64,000 bases of DNA from Nitratiruptor sp. (GTDB lineage: Bacteria; Campylobacterota; Campylobacteria; Campylobacterales; Nitratiruptoraceae): the NCBI GenBank assembly GCA_009659925.1, contig PUXW01000019.1:62001-126000 (forward strand). The letters are read 5' to 3'. Position numbers and translations under genes: made by a program. Below the pieces are notes generated by a model that was given only the letters and a program-made list of their open reading frames with translations, made no database searches and was not told where the DNA came from. Shown here piece by piece: positions 18,580 through 26,286 of the stretch (the first letter of the stretch is position 1; each line of letters starts with the position of its first letter).

Positions 18580-18586
18580 TATTATA
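18580..18586. promoter_or_regulatory. Bidirectional -10 region (18161 gene / asparaginase-ccoI operon)
   Basis: TTATTATAC holds TATAAT on the minus strand (18581-18586, extended by GTATAAT) and TATTAT on the plus strand (18580-18585). It is centred in the 49-base gap between the divergent starts at 18556 and 18606. Confidence 0.5.
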
Positions 18587-18605
18587 CACTCATCAAGGAG
18601 CAAGG

Positions 18606-19088
18606 ATGCGTATCTTCAACACTGGTGGTACCTTTAACAAGGTTTACGATCCCATTCGAGGAGATCTAGTCGTGCCCCGGGACGATCGGGCCGTCGAGGG
18701 GATCCTCCAAACCCTTCACCTTTCCATACCCGTGGAGGGGCTCATCTACAAGGATAGCCTCGATTTGACCCCCGAGGATCGGATTCTCCTGGCCCAGCGA
18801 ATAGAGGCTCGGGGGGAGGATTGTATCGTGGTTCATGGGACCGATACGATGCTTGAGAGTGCCGCTTTGCTCGAGGAGTATCTCGGCCAATCCCTGTGCA
18901 TCGTTTTGACGGGGGCGATGGTTCCAGTGAGCATCGATCCGAGGGAGGGGAGTGGCAACTTGATGCTTGCCATCGCCAAGCTCTCCTATTGCCCGAGTCC
19001 TGGGGTCTTCGTCGCCATGCATGGCCATCTGGTCCCATATACCCAGATCTTCAAGGATCGCCAAAGGGGACGCTTTTGCCTCAAGTAA
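18606..19088 (+). CDS. Half-length asparaginase-domain protein
   Basis: 160 residues from ATG 18606 with CAAGGAGCAAGG upstream. It carries the two N-terminal asparaginase signatures, FNTGGTFNKVYD (first threonine) and VVHGTDTMLESA, and VLTGAMVPVSIDPREGSGNL, where the usual ADG block is altered. It ends where the N-terminal domain of a normal 330-residue asparaginase ends; no C-terminal domain follows, as that space is ccoI. Similar short proteins are, as I recall, annotated in other Campylobacterota. Activity as an amidohydrolase is doubtful because active sites are normally built between subunits. ccoI begins inside its last codons. Confidence 0.78.
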   Translation: MRIFNTGGTFNKVYDPIRGDLVVPRDDRAVEGILQTLHLSIPVEGLIYKDSLDLTPEDRILLAQRIEARGEDCIVVHGTDTMLESAALLEEYLGQSLCIVLTGAMVPVSIDPREGSGNLMLAIAKLSYCPSPGVFVAMHGHLVPYTQIFKDRQRGRFCLK

Positions 19089-21463
19089 GGTGCGACCACT
19101 GCCATTTGGAGTTCGATGAGGCGGTGATGATCCGGGACGGGGAGCACCATTTTTGTTGCAAGGGGTGCCAGCAGGTCTTCCACCTCCTTCACGACCAGGG
19201 ACTTACCAGCTTCTATGAGAAGTTGGGGGACCAGACCCTCCATCCCCCTTCCGATTCTGCTTCCGGGGAGGATTTGGAACACTTCGATTCCGAGGGCTTC
19301 TTGCGTCGCTATGTCCGGAAACGGCCTGATGGGCTTTTGGAGGTCTCCTTGATTCTCGAGGGGATCCATTGTGCCGCTTGTGTCTGGCTCAACGAGAAGG
19401 TCCTCCACCGCCTACCCGGAGTCGTGGAGGCCACTATCAACTACTCCACCAACAAGGCTAAAGTGGTCTGGGATCCCCACTCCATCAAGCTCTCCCGAAT
19501 TGTGGAGGCGATCCGCAGTATCGGTTATGACGCCCATGCCTACGATCCTTCCCTCCAGGAGGAGCGGGCTCTCCAGGCCCGGCGAGACTATTACGCCCGC
19601 ATCCTTGTGGCCGTCTTCGCCACCATGAACATCATGTGGATCGCCATCGCCCAGTATGTGGGGCTTTTCACCGGCATGAAGCCGGAGTACAAGCAGATTC
19701 TCAACGTCGCCGAATTTGTCCTCGCCACCCCCACCCTCTTCTATAGCGGCTGGATCTTCTTCAAGGGGGCCTATTATGGCCTGAAAAACCGATTCGTCAA
19801 TATGGATCTGCTTATCGCTACCGGGGCGACTATCGTCTATCTCTACTCCATCTGGGCGATGGTGACCAACAAGGGGGAGGTCTACTTCGACTCGGTGACG
19901 ATGATCATCACCTTCGTCCTGGTGGGCAAATATTTGGAGGTGCTCTCTAAAAAGCAGGCGGTCGATACCATCGATCGTCTCTTGGGCTCCTATCCCACCC
20001 AGGTGCGTGTCATCGACACCCAGGGGCAGGGGCGCTTGGTCCCTGTGGAGCAGGTGGAGGTTGGGAAGATCGTCGAACTCAAGCCCGGAGAGAAGGTGGT
20101 CATCGACGGGCGGATCGTCGAGGGGGCGGGGAGCTTCGATGAGAGCTCCCTGACGGGGGAGGCTTTGCCGGTTTACAAAGAGGTGGGCGATGAGGTGGTC
20201 AGTGGCTCCATCTGTTTGGATAGTCTGGTGCGCTATCGGGTGGAGCGTCCCTTCAGAGAGTCGATGATGAGCCAGATCGCCCGGCTTCTGGAGGAATCGT
20301 TGAATAAACGGCCCAAGATCGAAGCCCTCGCCAACGAGTTGAGTGGCTTCTTTAGCCTGATCATCTTGACCATCGCCCTTTTGACCTTCGGGGGGTGGTA
20401 CTATGTGACGGGATCTTTGGAGGAGGCTTTGGTCGTGGCTGTGAGTGTCGTCGTCATTGCCTGCCCCTGTGCCCTCGGATTGGCCACCCCCATGGCGACC
20501 CTGGTTGGAATCGGGGAGGCGGCCAAGCGGGGGATCCTCTTCAAAGAGGCTGCCTATTTGGAGACCATGGCCAAAGCCGATACCTTGGTCCTCGATAAGA
20601 CCGGGACCTTGACCCGGGGGGAGCCGGCGGTGGTGGCCGAGGAGCGTTTTGCCCCCTTCGATCCGGCCCTCATCGCCGCCGTAGTGACCCGTTCCAATCA
20701 CCCCATCAGCCGGGGAATTGCCGCCTACTTGCGCGTGAAAAATCCCCCTGTGCCCAGCCACTTCGTCGAGATCAAGGCCAAAGGCATCGAGGCCGTGGTG
20801 AACGGGCACCAGATCGTGGCTGGTAGTGTCGCTTTCTTGCAGGAGCGGGGGATCTCCATCGAGTATCGGGGAGAACATACGGTCTTTGCCGTAGCCATCG
20901 ACGGGAGACTGGTAGCCCTCTTCGAGCTGGACGATCCCTTACGGGAAGGGGCTGGCGAAGCGATCGTCAAGATCAAGGAGCTTGGCCTGGCGGTGGTCAT
21001 GCTCACAGGAGATAGCCCCCAAGTAGCCAGGCGCATCGCCTCGATTCTGGGGATTGAGTATCGGGCCGGACTCTTGCCCCAGGAGAAGGCGGCCTTCATC
21101 GACGACCTCCACGCCAAAGGGCACATCGTCATCATGGCCGGAGATGGGATCAACGACAGCCTCGCCCTGGCCCGTAGTGATATTGCCATCGCCATGGGGA
21201 GTGGAGCCGATATCGCTTTGAGCGTGAGCGATGTGATCCTCTTGGAGGAGCGCCCCATGAAGCTCTACGAGGCCATTCGCTTGAGCCAGCGGGTCTATCG
21301 GATCATCAAGGAGAACTTGGCCCTCTCCCTGATTTATAACACCATCGCCTTGCCCCTGGCCATTTTGGGATATGTCAATCCGCTGGTGGCAGCACTGGCC
21401 ATGAGCTTGAGCTCGCTGGCGGTGGTTGGAAACTCGATGCGCATCAAAGGAGGCTTGAAATGA
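19076..21463 (+). CDS. ccoI: Copper-translocating P-type ATPase CcoI
   Basis: About 795 residues. The track start at 18896 lies inside the asparaginase frame; I choose TTG 19076 (MPQVRCDHCHLEF), with AAAGGGGA upstream. An N-terminal cysteine cluster (CDHCHLEF, CCKGC; metal-binding module before the P-type core) is followed by an HMA domain with GIHCAACVWL (about 95), six or more membrane helices, the TGE motif region, CPCALGLATP (about 463), phosphorylation site DKTGTLT (about 507) and GDGINDS (about 690). CcoI exports copper toward the periplasm for cbb3 cytochrome oxidase assembly; ccoS follows, which supports this over a detoxifying CopA. Confidence 0.95.
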   Translation: MPQVRCDHCHLEFDEAVMIRDGEHHFCCKGCQQVFHLLHDQGLTSFYEKLGDQTLHPPSDSASGEDLEHFDSEGFLRRYVRKRPDGLLEVSLILEGIHCAACVWLNEKVLHRLPGVVEATINYSTNKAKVVWDPHSIKLSRIVEAIRSIGYDAHAYDPSLQEERALQARRDYYARILVAVFATMNIMWIAIAQYVGLFTGMKPEYKQILNVAEFVLATPTLFYSGWIFFKGAYYGLKNRFVNMDLLIATGATIVYLYSIWAMVTNKGEVYFDSVTMIITFVLVGKYLEVLSKKQAVDTIDRLLGSYPTQVRVIDTQGQGRLVPVEQVEVGKIVELKPGEKVVIDGRIVEGAGSFDESSLTGEALPVYKEVGDEVVSGSICLDSLVRYRVERPFRESMMSQIARLLEESLNKRPKIEALANELSGFFSLIILTIALLTFGGWYYVTGSLEEALVVAVSVVVIACPCALGLATPMATLVGIGEAAKRGILFKEAAYLETMAKADTLVLDKTGTLTRGEPAVVAEERFAPFDPALIAAVVTRSNHPISRGIAAYLRVKNPPVPSHFVEIKAKGIEAVVNGHQIVAGSVAFLQERGISIEYRGEHTVFAVAIDGRLVALFELDDPLREGAGEAIVKIKELGLAVVMLTGDSPQVARRIASILGIEYRAGLLPQEKAAFIDDLHAKGHIVIMAGDGINDSLALARSDIAIAMGSGADIALSVSDVILLEERPMKLYEAIRLSQRVYRIIKENLALSLIYNTIALPLAILGYVNPLVAALAMSLSSLAVVGNSMRIKGGLK

Positions 21464-21705
21464 GTACCAATGTCCTTGCCGTCATGATCGCCATCTCTAC
21501 ATTTTTGGGAGCCCTCGGTCTTGCTGCGCTCCTGTGGGGATTGCGGACGGGGCAGTTTGACGATACCGCCAAGTTCCTGGATGGAGCCCGTTTCGATGGA
21601 GAGGAGGAGTTGCGCGATGCGGTGATGATGGAGCAAAAGCGCAAAGAGATTTTGGAAAAGAGTTTGGAAAAGAGGAGGGAGGATAAACGGGTGATGCCCG
21701 ATTAA
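21460..21705 (+). CDS. ccoS: cbb3-type cytochrome oxidase maturation protein CcoS
   Basis: 81 residues. One membrane helix (about 7-28) precedes the family pattern RTGQFDDTAKFLDGARF and a charged tail. ATG overlaps the ccoI stop by four bases. CcoS is needed to insert heme and copper into the CcoN subunit. The stop codon overlaps the stop of a convergent 34-codon gene. Confidence 0.9.
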   Translation: MSTNVLAVMIAISTFLGALGLAALLWGLRTGQFDDTAKFLDGARFDGEEELRDAVMMEQKRKEILEKSLEKRREDKRVMPD

Positions 21706-21806
21706 CGCCCCTGGCGGTCCAGGAGCCACCACAAGAGGGCGATGAGCAGGGGCAGCGCGAACCAGACAGCAATCTGGGGCGCTGCCGGATGGTGGAAGAG
21801 GTCCAC
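21702..21806 (-). CDS. 34-residue membrane peptide coupled to cytochrome c
   Basis: Not in the ORF track (GTG start, short). GTG 21806 shares its first G with the last base of the cytochrome stop codon (TAGTG), an arrangement typical of translational reinitiation; CGGAAAG lies just upstream. The product begins MDLFHHPAAPQIAVW, has one helix (FALPLLIALLWWLL) and ends DRQGR. It resembles in size the very small subunits or assembly peptides of terminal oxidases (CcoM, CcoQ, CydX types), but no sequence identity to any is claimed. Neighbours ccoI, ccoS and cytochrome c make a respiratory role plausible. Confidence 0.55.
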   Translation of the reverse strand: MDLFHHPAAPQIAVWFALPLLIALLWWLLDRQGR

Positions 21807-22093
21807 TACTTTCCGATGTACTCGGCGATGGCTTTAAGCTCTTCGTCGCTCATGTTGGCAACTTGGCCCTTCATCAAGGGACCCATCCCGGCGACATTGC
21901 GTTTGCCGGCCTTATATTCGAGGAGAGCTTTGTAGATCTCCTCTTTGCTCATATCCTTGATGATGGCCGATTTACCCAAGGCCTTCTTCTCTCCATGGGG
22001 GCCGTGGCATCCGGCACACTTCTTGTACAAAGTAGCTCCATCGGCACCAAAAAGGGCAACAGCCATGAGAGGGACTAGGAGGAATTTTCCCAT
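21806..22093 (-). CDS. Periplasmic class I cytochrome c (c553-like)
   Basis: 95 residues from ATG 22093 (MGKFLLVPLMAVALFGADG), with CGAAAGGAG upstream; the track extension to 22192 crosses the promoter. A signal peptide of about 17 residues precedes the single heme site CAGCH in ATLYKKCAGCHGPHGEK. The axial methionine is probably in VAGMGPLMKGQ. Small electron carrier to the cbb3 oxidase is the likely job, matching a cytochrome in the same place in C. jejuni as I recall. Confidence 0.92.
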   Translation of the reverse strand: MGKFLLVPLMAVALFGADGATLYKKCAGCHGPHGEKKALGKSAIIKDMSKEEIYKALLEYKAGKRNVAGMGPLMKGQVANMSDEELKAIAEYIGK

Positions 22094-22108
22094 CGTCGCT
22101 CCTTTCGA

Positions 22109-22127
22109 TAAAATACGATGAATTCTA
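22109..22127. promoter_or_regulatory. Divergent -10 boxes: gmhB operon (+) and cytochrome c (-)
   Basis: Plus: GATAAAAT with TAAAAT at 22109-22114, about 40 bases before the gmhB ATG. Minus: GTTAGAAT with TAGAAT at 22122-22127, about 29 bases before the cytochrome ATG. The boxes are eight bases apart, so each start site is covered by polymerase on the other promoter. Confidence 0.5.
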
Positions 22128-22154
22128 ACGAAAGTTTTCTTTATGAAGGATAAA

Positions 22155-22640
22155 ATGAAGGCACTCTTTCTCGATCGGGATGGGGTGATCAACGAGGATT
22201 ACGGCTATGTCCATAGAATCGAGGACTTCCACTTTATCGACGGGGTTTTCCAAGCCCTCTTGCGGGCCCAAAGGGCAGGGTACAAACCCATCATCGTCAC
22301 CAACCAGTCGGGAATAGGTAGGGGCTATTATACGAGGGAGGACTTTTTCCACTTGACCCGCTGGATGGTGGAGCGTTTTGGAAAAGAGGGGATCGAAGTG
22401 GTGGATGTCTTCTACTGCCCCCACCATCCGGATCGAGGGTGTGGCTGTCGCAAGCCGGAACCGGGGATGATCCTGGAAGCGGCAAGGCGGTATAATATCG
22501 ATTTGCAGAGCTCCTGGCTGGTGGGGGACAAGCCCAGCGATATCGAAGCGGCCAGACGGGCCGGTGTTGGGGGAACCATTCTAGTTGATGGAAAGAGGCG
22601 GCTCATCGATGTCGTGCAAATGATTGAGGAGGGGAGATGA
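22155..22640 (+). CDS. gmhB: D-glycero-beta-D-manno-heptose-1,7-bisphosphate 7-phosphatase
   Basis: 161 residues from ATG 22155, which has GAAGGAT at good spacing; ATG 22143 is a weaker alternative. HAD-superfamily nucleophile motif is FLDRDGVINEDYGYV, the second motif TNQSGIGRGYYT, and the zinc loop CPHHPDRGCGCRKPEPGM identifies GmhB. Third step of ADP-heptose synthesis for the LPS/LOS inner core. First gene of gmhB-hldD-hldE-gmhA. Confidence 0.95.
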   Translation: MKALFLDRDGVINEDYGYVHRIEDFHFIDGVFQALLRAQRAGYKPIIVTNQSGIGRGYYTREDFFHLTRWMVERFGKEGIEVVDVFYCPHHPDRGCGCRKPEPGMILEAARRYNIDLQSSWLVGDKPSDIEAARRAGVGGTILVDGKRRLIDVVQMIEEGR

Positions 22641-23629
22641 TCGATTTGAATGGAAAGAGGATTCTCATCACTGGGGGAGCGGGTTTTATCGGTTCGAACC
22701 TAGCCCTATGGATCCAAGAGCGCTACCCCCAAGCCCATATCGTCGTTTTTGACCGTTTCCGGGATGGGGGCAAGTTGGATAACGGGATGCCGGTGAGTCT
22801 TGGCCACTTCAAAAACCTCCGGGATTTTCGTGGTATTGTGGTCACTGGAGATATCCGTTTCCAGGAGGATCTGGCCAAACTGGAGGGATACAACTTCGAT
22901 TATATCTTCCACCAGGCCGCATTGAGTGACACGACCGTCGGGGACCAGAAGTTGACGATGGAGACCAATGTCGAGGCCTTCAAGGCCCTTTTGGATCTAG
23001 CGGATCGGGACAAGGCCGTTATGGTCTATGCCAGCAGCGCTTCGGTCTATGGCAAGCTTCCACCTCCCCACCGGGTAGGGAAGGAGGCTCCCACCAACAT
23101 CTATGGCTTTAGCAAACTCATGATGGATCAAGTGGCCATGGAGGAGGCCAAGAGGCGCCAAATTCCTATTGTCGGGTTGCGCTATTTCAATGTCTACGGA
23201 CCGAGGGAGTACTACAAGGGTAAGACGGCCTCGATGGTTCTCCAGTTCGCCCTCCAGCTGCTCCGGGGCGAGCCGGCTAGACTCTTCGAGGGGAGCCACC
23301 GGATCTGGAGGGATTTTGTTTATGTAGACGATGTGGTCCAAGCCAACATCAAGGCAGCCGCTTCCGGCAAGAGCGGGGTCTACAATGTGGCCACTGGAGT
23401 CCCGCGCACCTTCCAGGAGATCGTGGATATACTCAAATCCCTCCTCAACATCCAGCGCCAAGACCAGTATATCCCCAATCCCTACACGAAACAGTACCAG
23501 TTCTTCACCCAGGCCGATATCGAGCAGACCCGGAAGGAGCTAGGCTTTGAACCTCGGTACACCCTAGAGGAGGGGATCAAGGCAATGCTCCCGTATATCG
23601 AGGAGGTCTTCCAGGAGGAGGTGGCATGA
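22637..23629 (+). CDS. hldD: ADP-L-glycero-D-manno-heptose 6-epimerase
   Basis: 330-residue short-chain dehydrogenase fold. NAD(P) site ITGGAGFIGSNLA at residues 8-20; catalytic triad from YASSASVYG and YGFSKLMMD (YxxxK). YFNVYGPREYYKG is typical of HldD. Converts ADP-D,D-heptose to the L,D form used by heptosyltransferases. ATG overlaps the gmhB stop. Confidence 0.95.
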   Translation: MIDLNGKRILITGGAGFIGSNLALWIQERYPQAHIVVFDRFRDGGKLDNGMPVSLGHFKNLRDFRGIVVTGDIRFQEDLAKLEGYNFDYIFHQAALSDTTVGDQKLTMETNVEAFKALLDLADRDKAVMVYASSASVYGKLPPPHRVGKEAPTNIYGFSKLMMDQVAMEEAKRRQIPIVGLRYFNVYGPREYYKGKTASMVLQFALQLLRGEPARLFEGSHRIWRDFVYVDDVVQANIKAAASGKSGVYNVATGVPRTFQEIVDILKSLLNIQRQDQYIPNPYTKQYQFFTQADIEQTRKELGFEPRYTLEEGIKAMLPYIEEVFQEEVA

Positions 23630-25014
23630 GGGGGTCGGTCCTCTTGATTGGGGATTTCATGGTAGACCACTACCTCCATGGTCGGTGTGAGCGGATCAGC
23701 CCCGAGGCTCCGGTGCAAGTGGTGGAGCGGCAGCGGGAGTACGATTTGCTGGGAGGGGCTGGGAATGTGGCCAACAACTTGGTGAGCCTGGGAGCCCGGG
23801 TGGTAGCGGCCGGCGTCGTTGGGAAGGATCTGGCCGGGGATTGGATTGCCAAGGAGTTGGAGAGGTTAGGGGTTGAAGCCCACCTCTTCCAAGAGGAGCG
23901 GCCGACCACGAAGAAGAGCCGCATCATCGCCGGCCATCAGCAAATTGTCCGGATCGACTACGAGGAGCGCACTCCCATTAGCTCCAGGAGCAAGGAGGCC
24001 ATCATGGAGCTGGTGCGTCGGGGAGGGTACGACTTGATCCTCCTCTCCGATTACGGCAAGGGGGTGCTCACCCCCGATCTCGTTCCCCAAATCATCCAGG
24101 AGGCCAAGGCTCCCGTCATCGTCGATCCAAAGGGGGAGTGGGAGAAGTACCGTGGGGCCTTTTTGCTCACCCCCAACCGCAAGGAGGCAACCTTGGCCAG
24201 TGGGATCGAGATCGTCGATGATGCTTCGTTGCAAGAGGCGGGGTGGAAGATCGTAGAGGAGCTTCAATTGGACCACCTCCTCATCACCCTGAGCGAAGAG
24301 GGAATGGCCCTTTTCACCCAAGGGGAGATGATCAAGATCCCGACCCAGGCCCGGGAGGTCTACGATGTGACCGGGGCCGGGGATACGGTGTTGGCCGCCC
24401 TTGGCTACGCCCTGGCCAAGGGGGAGGGGGTGATTGATGGAGCCCGCTTTGCCAATATGGCTGCCGGTGTGGTGGTGGGCAAGTTGGGAGCAGCGACAGT
24501 CACCCTTGCCGAGATCGATGAGTTTATGCGCCGTCAAGCCGGATTGGAGCAGGGGGTCAAGAAGGTAGAAGAGTTGGTCCCGATCCTTCAGGAGGCCAAA
24601 CGGGCTGGTAAACGGGTGGTCTTTACCAACGGCTGCTTCGATTTGCTCCATCTTGGCCATGTGCGCTACCTCCAAGAGGCCAAAGCCCTTGGAGACATCC
24701 TCGTCGTCGGGCTCAACAGCGACGGGAGTGTGCGCCGTCTCAAGGGAGAGGGGCGGCCCATCATCCCCCAAGAGGATCGGGCCCAGATCCTTGCTGCTCT
24801 CGAAGCGGTGGATTATGTGGTGATCTTCGACGAGGATACCCCCTACCAGCTAATCCAACAGATAGCCCCCCACATCCTGGTCAAGGGGGGGGATTACCGG
24901 GGCAGGGAGGTGGTAGGAGCCGATTTGGTGGAGGAGGTCCACCTCATCGACTACCTGCCTGGGCGTAGTACGACACAAATCATCGAGAGGATTGTCAATG
25001 GTCGAGCTGATTGA
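23626..25014 (+). CDS. hldE: Bifunctional heptose-7-phosphate kinase / heptose-1-phosphate adenylyltransferase
   Basis: 462 residues in two domains. The N-terminal ribokinase-like kinase (1-310) has LIGDFMVDHYLHG, the NPNRKEA-type loop LLTPNRKEAT and VTGAGDTVLAALGYALA with the catalytic aspartate. The C-terminal nucleotidyltransferase (about 325-462) has VFTNGCFDLLHLGHVRYL. It performs the kinase and ADP-transfer steps of heptose synthesis. An eight-G run (24885-24892) lies in the adenylyltransferase part. Confidence 0.96.
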   Translation: MRGSVLLIGDFMVDHYLHGRCERISPEAPVQVVERQREYDLLGGAGNVANNLVSLGARVVAAGVVGKDLAGDWIAKELERLGVEAHLFQEERPTTKKSRIIAGHQQIVRIDYEERTPISSRSKEAIMELVRRGGYDLILLSDYGKGVLTPDLVPQIIQEAKAPVIVDPKGEWEKYRGAFLLTPNRKEATLASGIEIVDDASLQEAGWKIVEELQLDHLLITLSEEGMALFTQGEMIKIPTQAREVYDVTGAGDTVLAALGYALAKGEGVIDGARFANMAAGVVVGKLGAATVTLAEIDEFMRRQAGLEQGVKKVEELVPILQEAKRAGKRVVFTNGCFDLLHLGHVRYLQEAKALGDILVVGLNSDGSVRRLKGEGRPIIPQEDRAQILAALEAVDYVVIFDEDTPYQLIQQIAPHILVKGGDYRGREVVGADLVEEVHLIDYLPGRSTTQIIERIVNGRAD

Positions 25015-25561
25015 ACGGGAACTTTTAGCCCACCAGCGGGTGGTAGAGCAGGTGATAGAAGAGCTTCGATTCCATATCTATACCGCCTCCATCTTGTGTC
25101 TGGAGGCTCTACGCGGAGGCCATAAGATCCTCCTCTTTGGCAACGGGGGGAGTGCTGCCGACGCCCAACATATCGCTGCCGAGCTGGTCGGGCGTTTCAA
25201 ACGGGAGCGTCGTCCCCTTCCAGCTATCGCCTTGACCACCGACACCTCGGCTCTGAGCGCCATCGCTAACGATTACGATTTTAGCGAAGTCTTTGCCCGG
25301 CAGGTAGAGGCCCTGGCCCGCCCTGGGGATGTGGTGATTGGCATTTCCACCAGCGGGGAGAGCGAGAATGTCCTCAAGGGGATCGAGATGGCCAATAGGT
25401 TGGATTGCAAGACCGTTGGCCTTCTAGGGCGTGACGGAGGGCGGATCAAGGATTTGTGCCATAGCGCCATTGTCGTAGGGTCCAGGGATACCCCGAGAAT
25501 TCAGGAGATGCACATCCTCATCGGCCATACGATTTGCGCCTTCATCGACGAACACTTCTAA
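24998..25561 (+). CDS. gmhA: Sedoheptulose-7-phosphate isomerase
   Basis: 187 residues from ATG 24998, overlapping hldE by 17 bases; the track start at 24992 is a TTG. SIS-domain phosphosugar isomerase with FGNGGSAADAQHIAAELVGRF, TDTSALSAIANDYDF and ISTSGESENVLKG. First step of the heptose pathway although last in the operon. No obvious terminator follows; 109 bases with no recognisable gene separate it from tRNA-Leu. Confidence 0.95.
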   Translation: MVELIERELLAHQRVVEQVIEELRFHIYTASILCLEALRGGHKILLFGNGGSAADAQHIAAELVGRFKRERRPLPAIALTTDTSALSAIANDYDFSEVFARQVEALARPGDVVIGISTSGESENVLKGIEMANRLDCKTVGLLGRDGGRIKDLCHSAIVVGSRDTPRIQEMHILIGHTICAFIDEHF

Positions 25562-25670
25562 GAGGTGGCCTACCGATCGACGGCTCCATCGATTTGCGCC
25601 CTTATGGCATCGGGGAGGGTAAGTTATGGGAAAGGGGTTGAGCTCTTTTCCTGGAGTTTGAAGGATTCAC

Positions 25671-25757
25671 TGGTGCGGCAGAGAGGACTCGAACCTCCAC
25701 GGCATTGCTGCCACTAGATCCTGAATCTAGCGCGTCTACCAATTCCGCCACTGCCGC
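25671..25757 (-). tRNA. tRNA-Leu (anticodon CAG)
   Basis: Reverse complement begins GCGGCAGTGGCGGAATTGG and ends TCTGCCGCACCA. The acceptor stem GCGGCAG pairs with CTGCCGC, the anticodon loop TTCAGGA sits in a CTAGA/TCTAG stem, a long variable arm is present as expected of class II tRNA, and CCA is encoded. It reads CUG. Confidence 0.95.
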
Positions 25758-25770
25758 ATAAGACAGGACT

Positions 25771-25776
25771 ATTGTA
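25771..25776 (-). promoter_or_regulatory. -10 box of tRNA-Leu
   Basis: On the minus strand GTAGTACAATAGTCC holds TACAAT, 14 bases before the mature 5' end of the tRNA. Confidence 0.55.
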
Positions 25777-25799
25777 CTACAACTTCTCTAAAAAATCTC

Positions 25800-26255
25800 T
25801 TAGAGCCGAACTTTGATGGGCTCCTTGATGATGAGGTAGCTGGTTACTTCCCGTACCCCCTTGACCCGCAGGGCAAGATCCATGGCCTTGCGAGCACTCT
25901 CCTTGGAGTGGACCTTCCCGTAGAGCTCCACCGATCCATTGCGCACGATAGTCATGATGGTGGAGGCGGGGATCCCCTTGGTCTTGATGAACTTATACTC
26001 GATCTGGGTCTTGATGAGGAGATCGTTTCGGGGCTCGACCGGAGCTTTATTCTCGATGTGTCGGTAGTAGACGAGGAAGCTATTTTTAGCTTCCGGGATT
26101 GGCTCTTGGTCCGTTTGGGTGAGCTCTTGGAGACTCCTTTGGGACTGTTCGAGGAGGAGCAAAAAGGCTTGGAGGGCCTTTTGCAGCTCATCTACTGGCT
26201 CCTGGGCCATGAGGTGTAGAGTAAGGAGGGCAATTCCGATCCCTTTGGCCACCAT
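25800..26255 (-). CDS. Exported BON-domain protein
   Basis: 151 residues from ATG 26255 with GGGGGAAAG upstream; the track's longer N terminus crosses the promoter. A signal peptide (VAKGIGIALLTLHLMAQ) is followed by a helical, glutamine-rich stretch (about 20-60) and a C-terminal BON domain: IKTQIEYKFIKTKGIP, then IVRNGSVELYGKVHS and REVTSYLIIKEP. BON proteins such as OsmY act in the periplasm and are thought to bind membranes. Monocistronic, with its own promoter. Confidence 0.82.
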   Translation of the reverse strand: MVAKGIGIALLTLHLMAQEPVDELQKALQAFLLLLEQSQRSLQELTQTDQEPIPEAKNSFLVYYRHIENKAPVEPRNDLLIKTQIEYKFIKTKGIPASTIMTIVRNGSVELYGKVHSKESARKAMDLALRVKGVREVTSYLIIKEPIKVRL

Positions 26256-26274
26256 CTTTCCCCCTTTTGACACA

Positions 26275-26280
26275 ATTATA
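26275..26280 (-). promoter_or_regulatory. Extended -10 box of the BON gene
   Basis: Minus strand TATGGTATAATTGTG: TGG plus TATAAT, an extended -10. It lies 20 bases before the BON ATG and just beyond the helicase stop codon (26287). Confidence 0.6.
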
Positions 26281-26286
26281 CCATAG

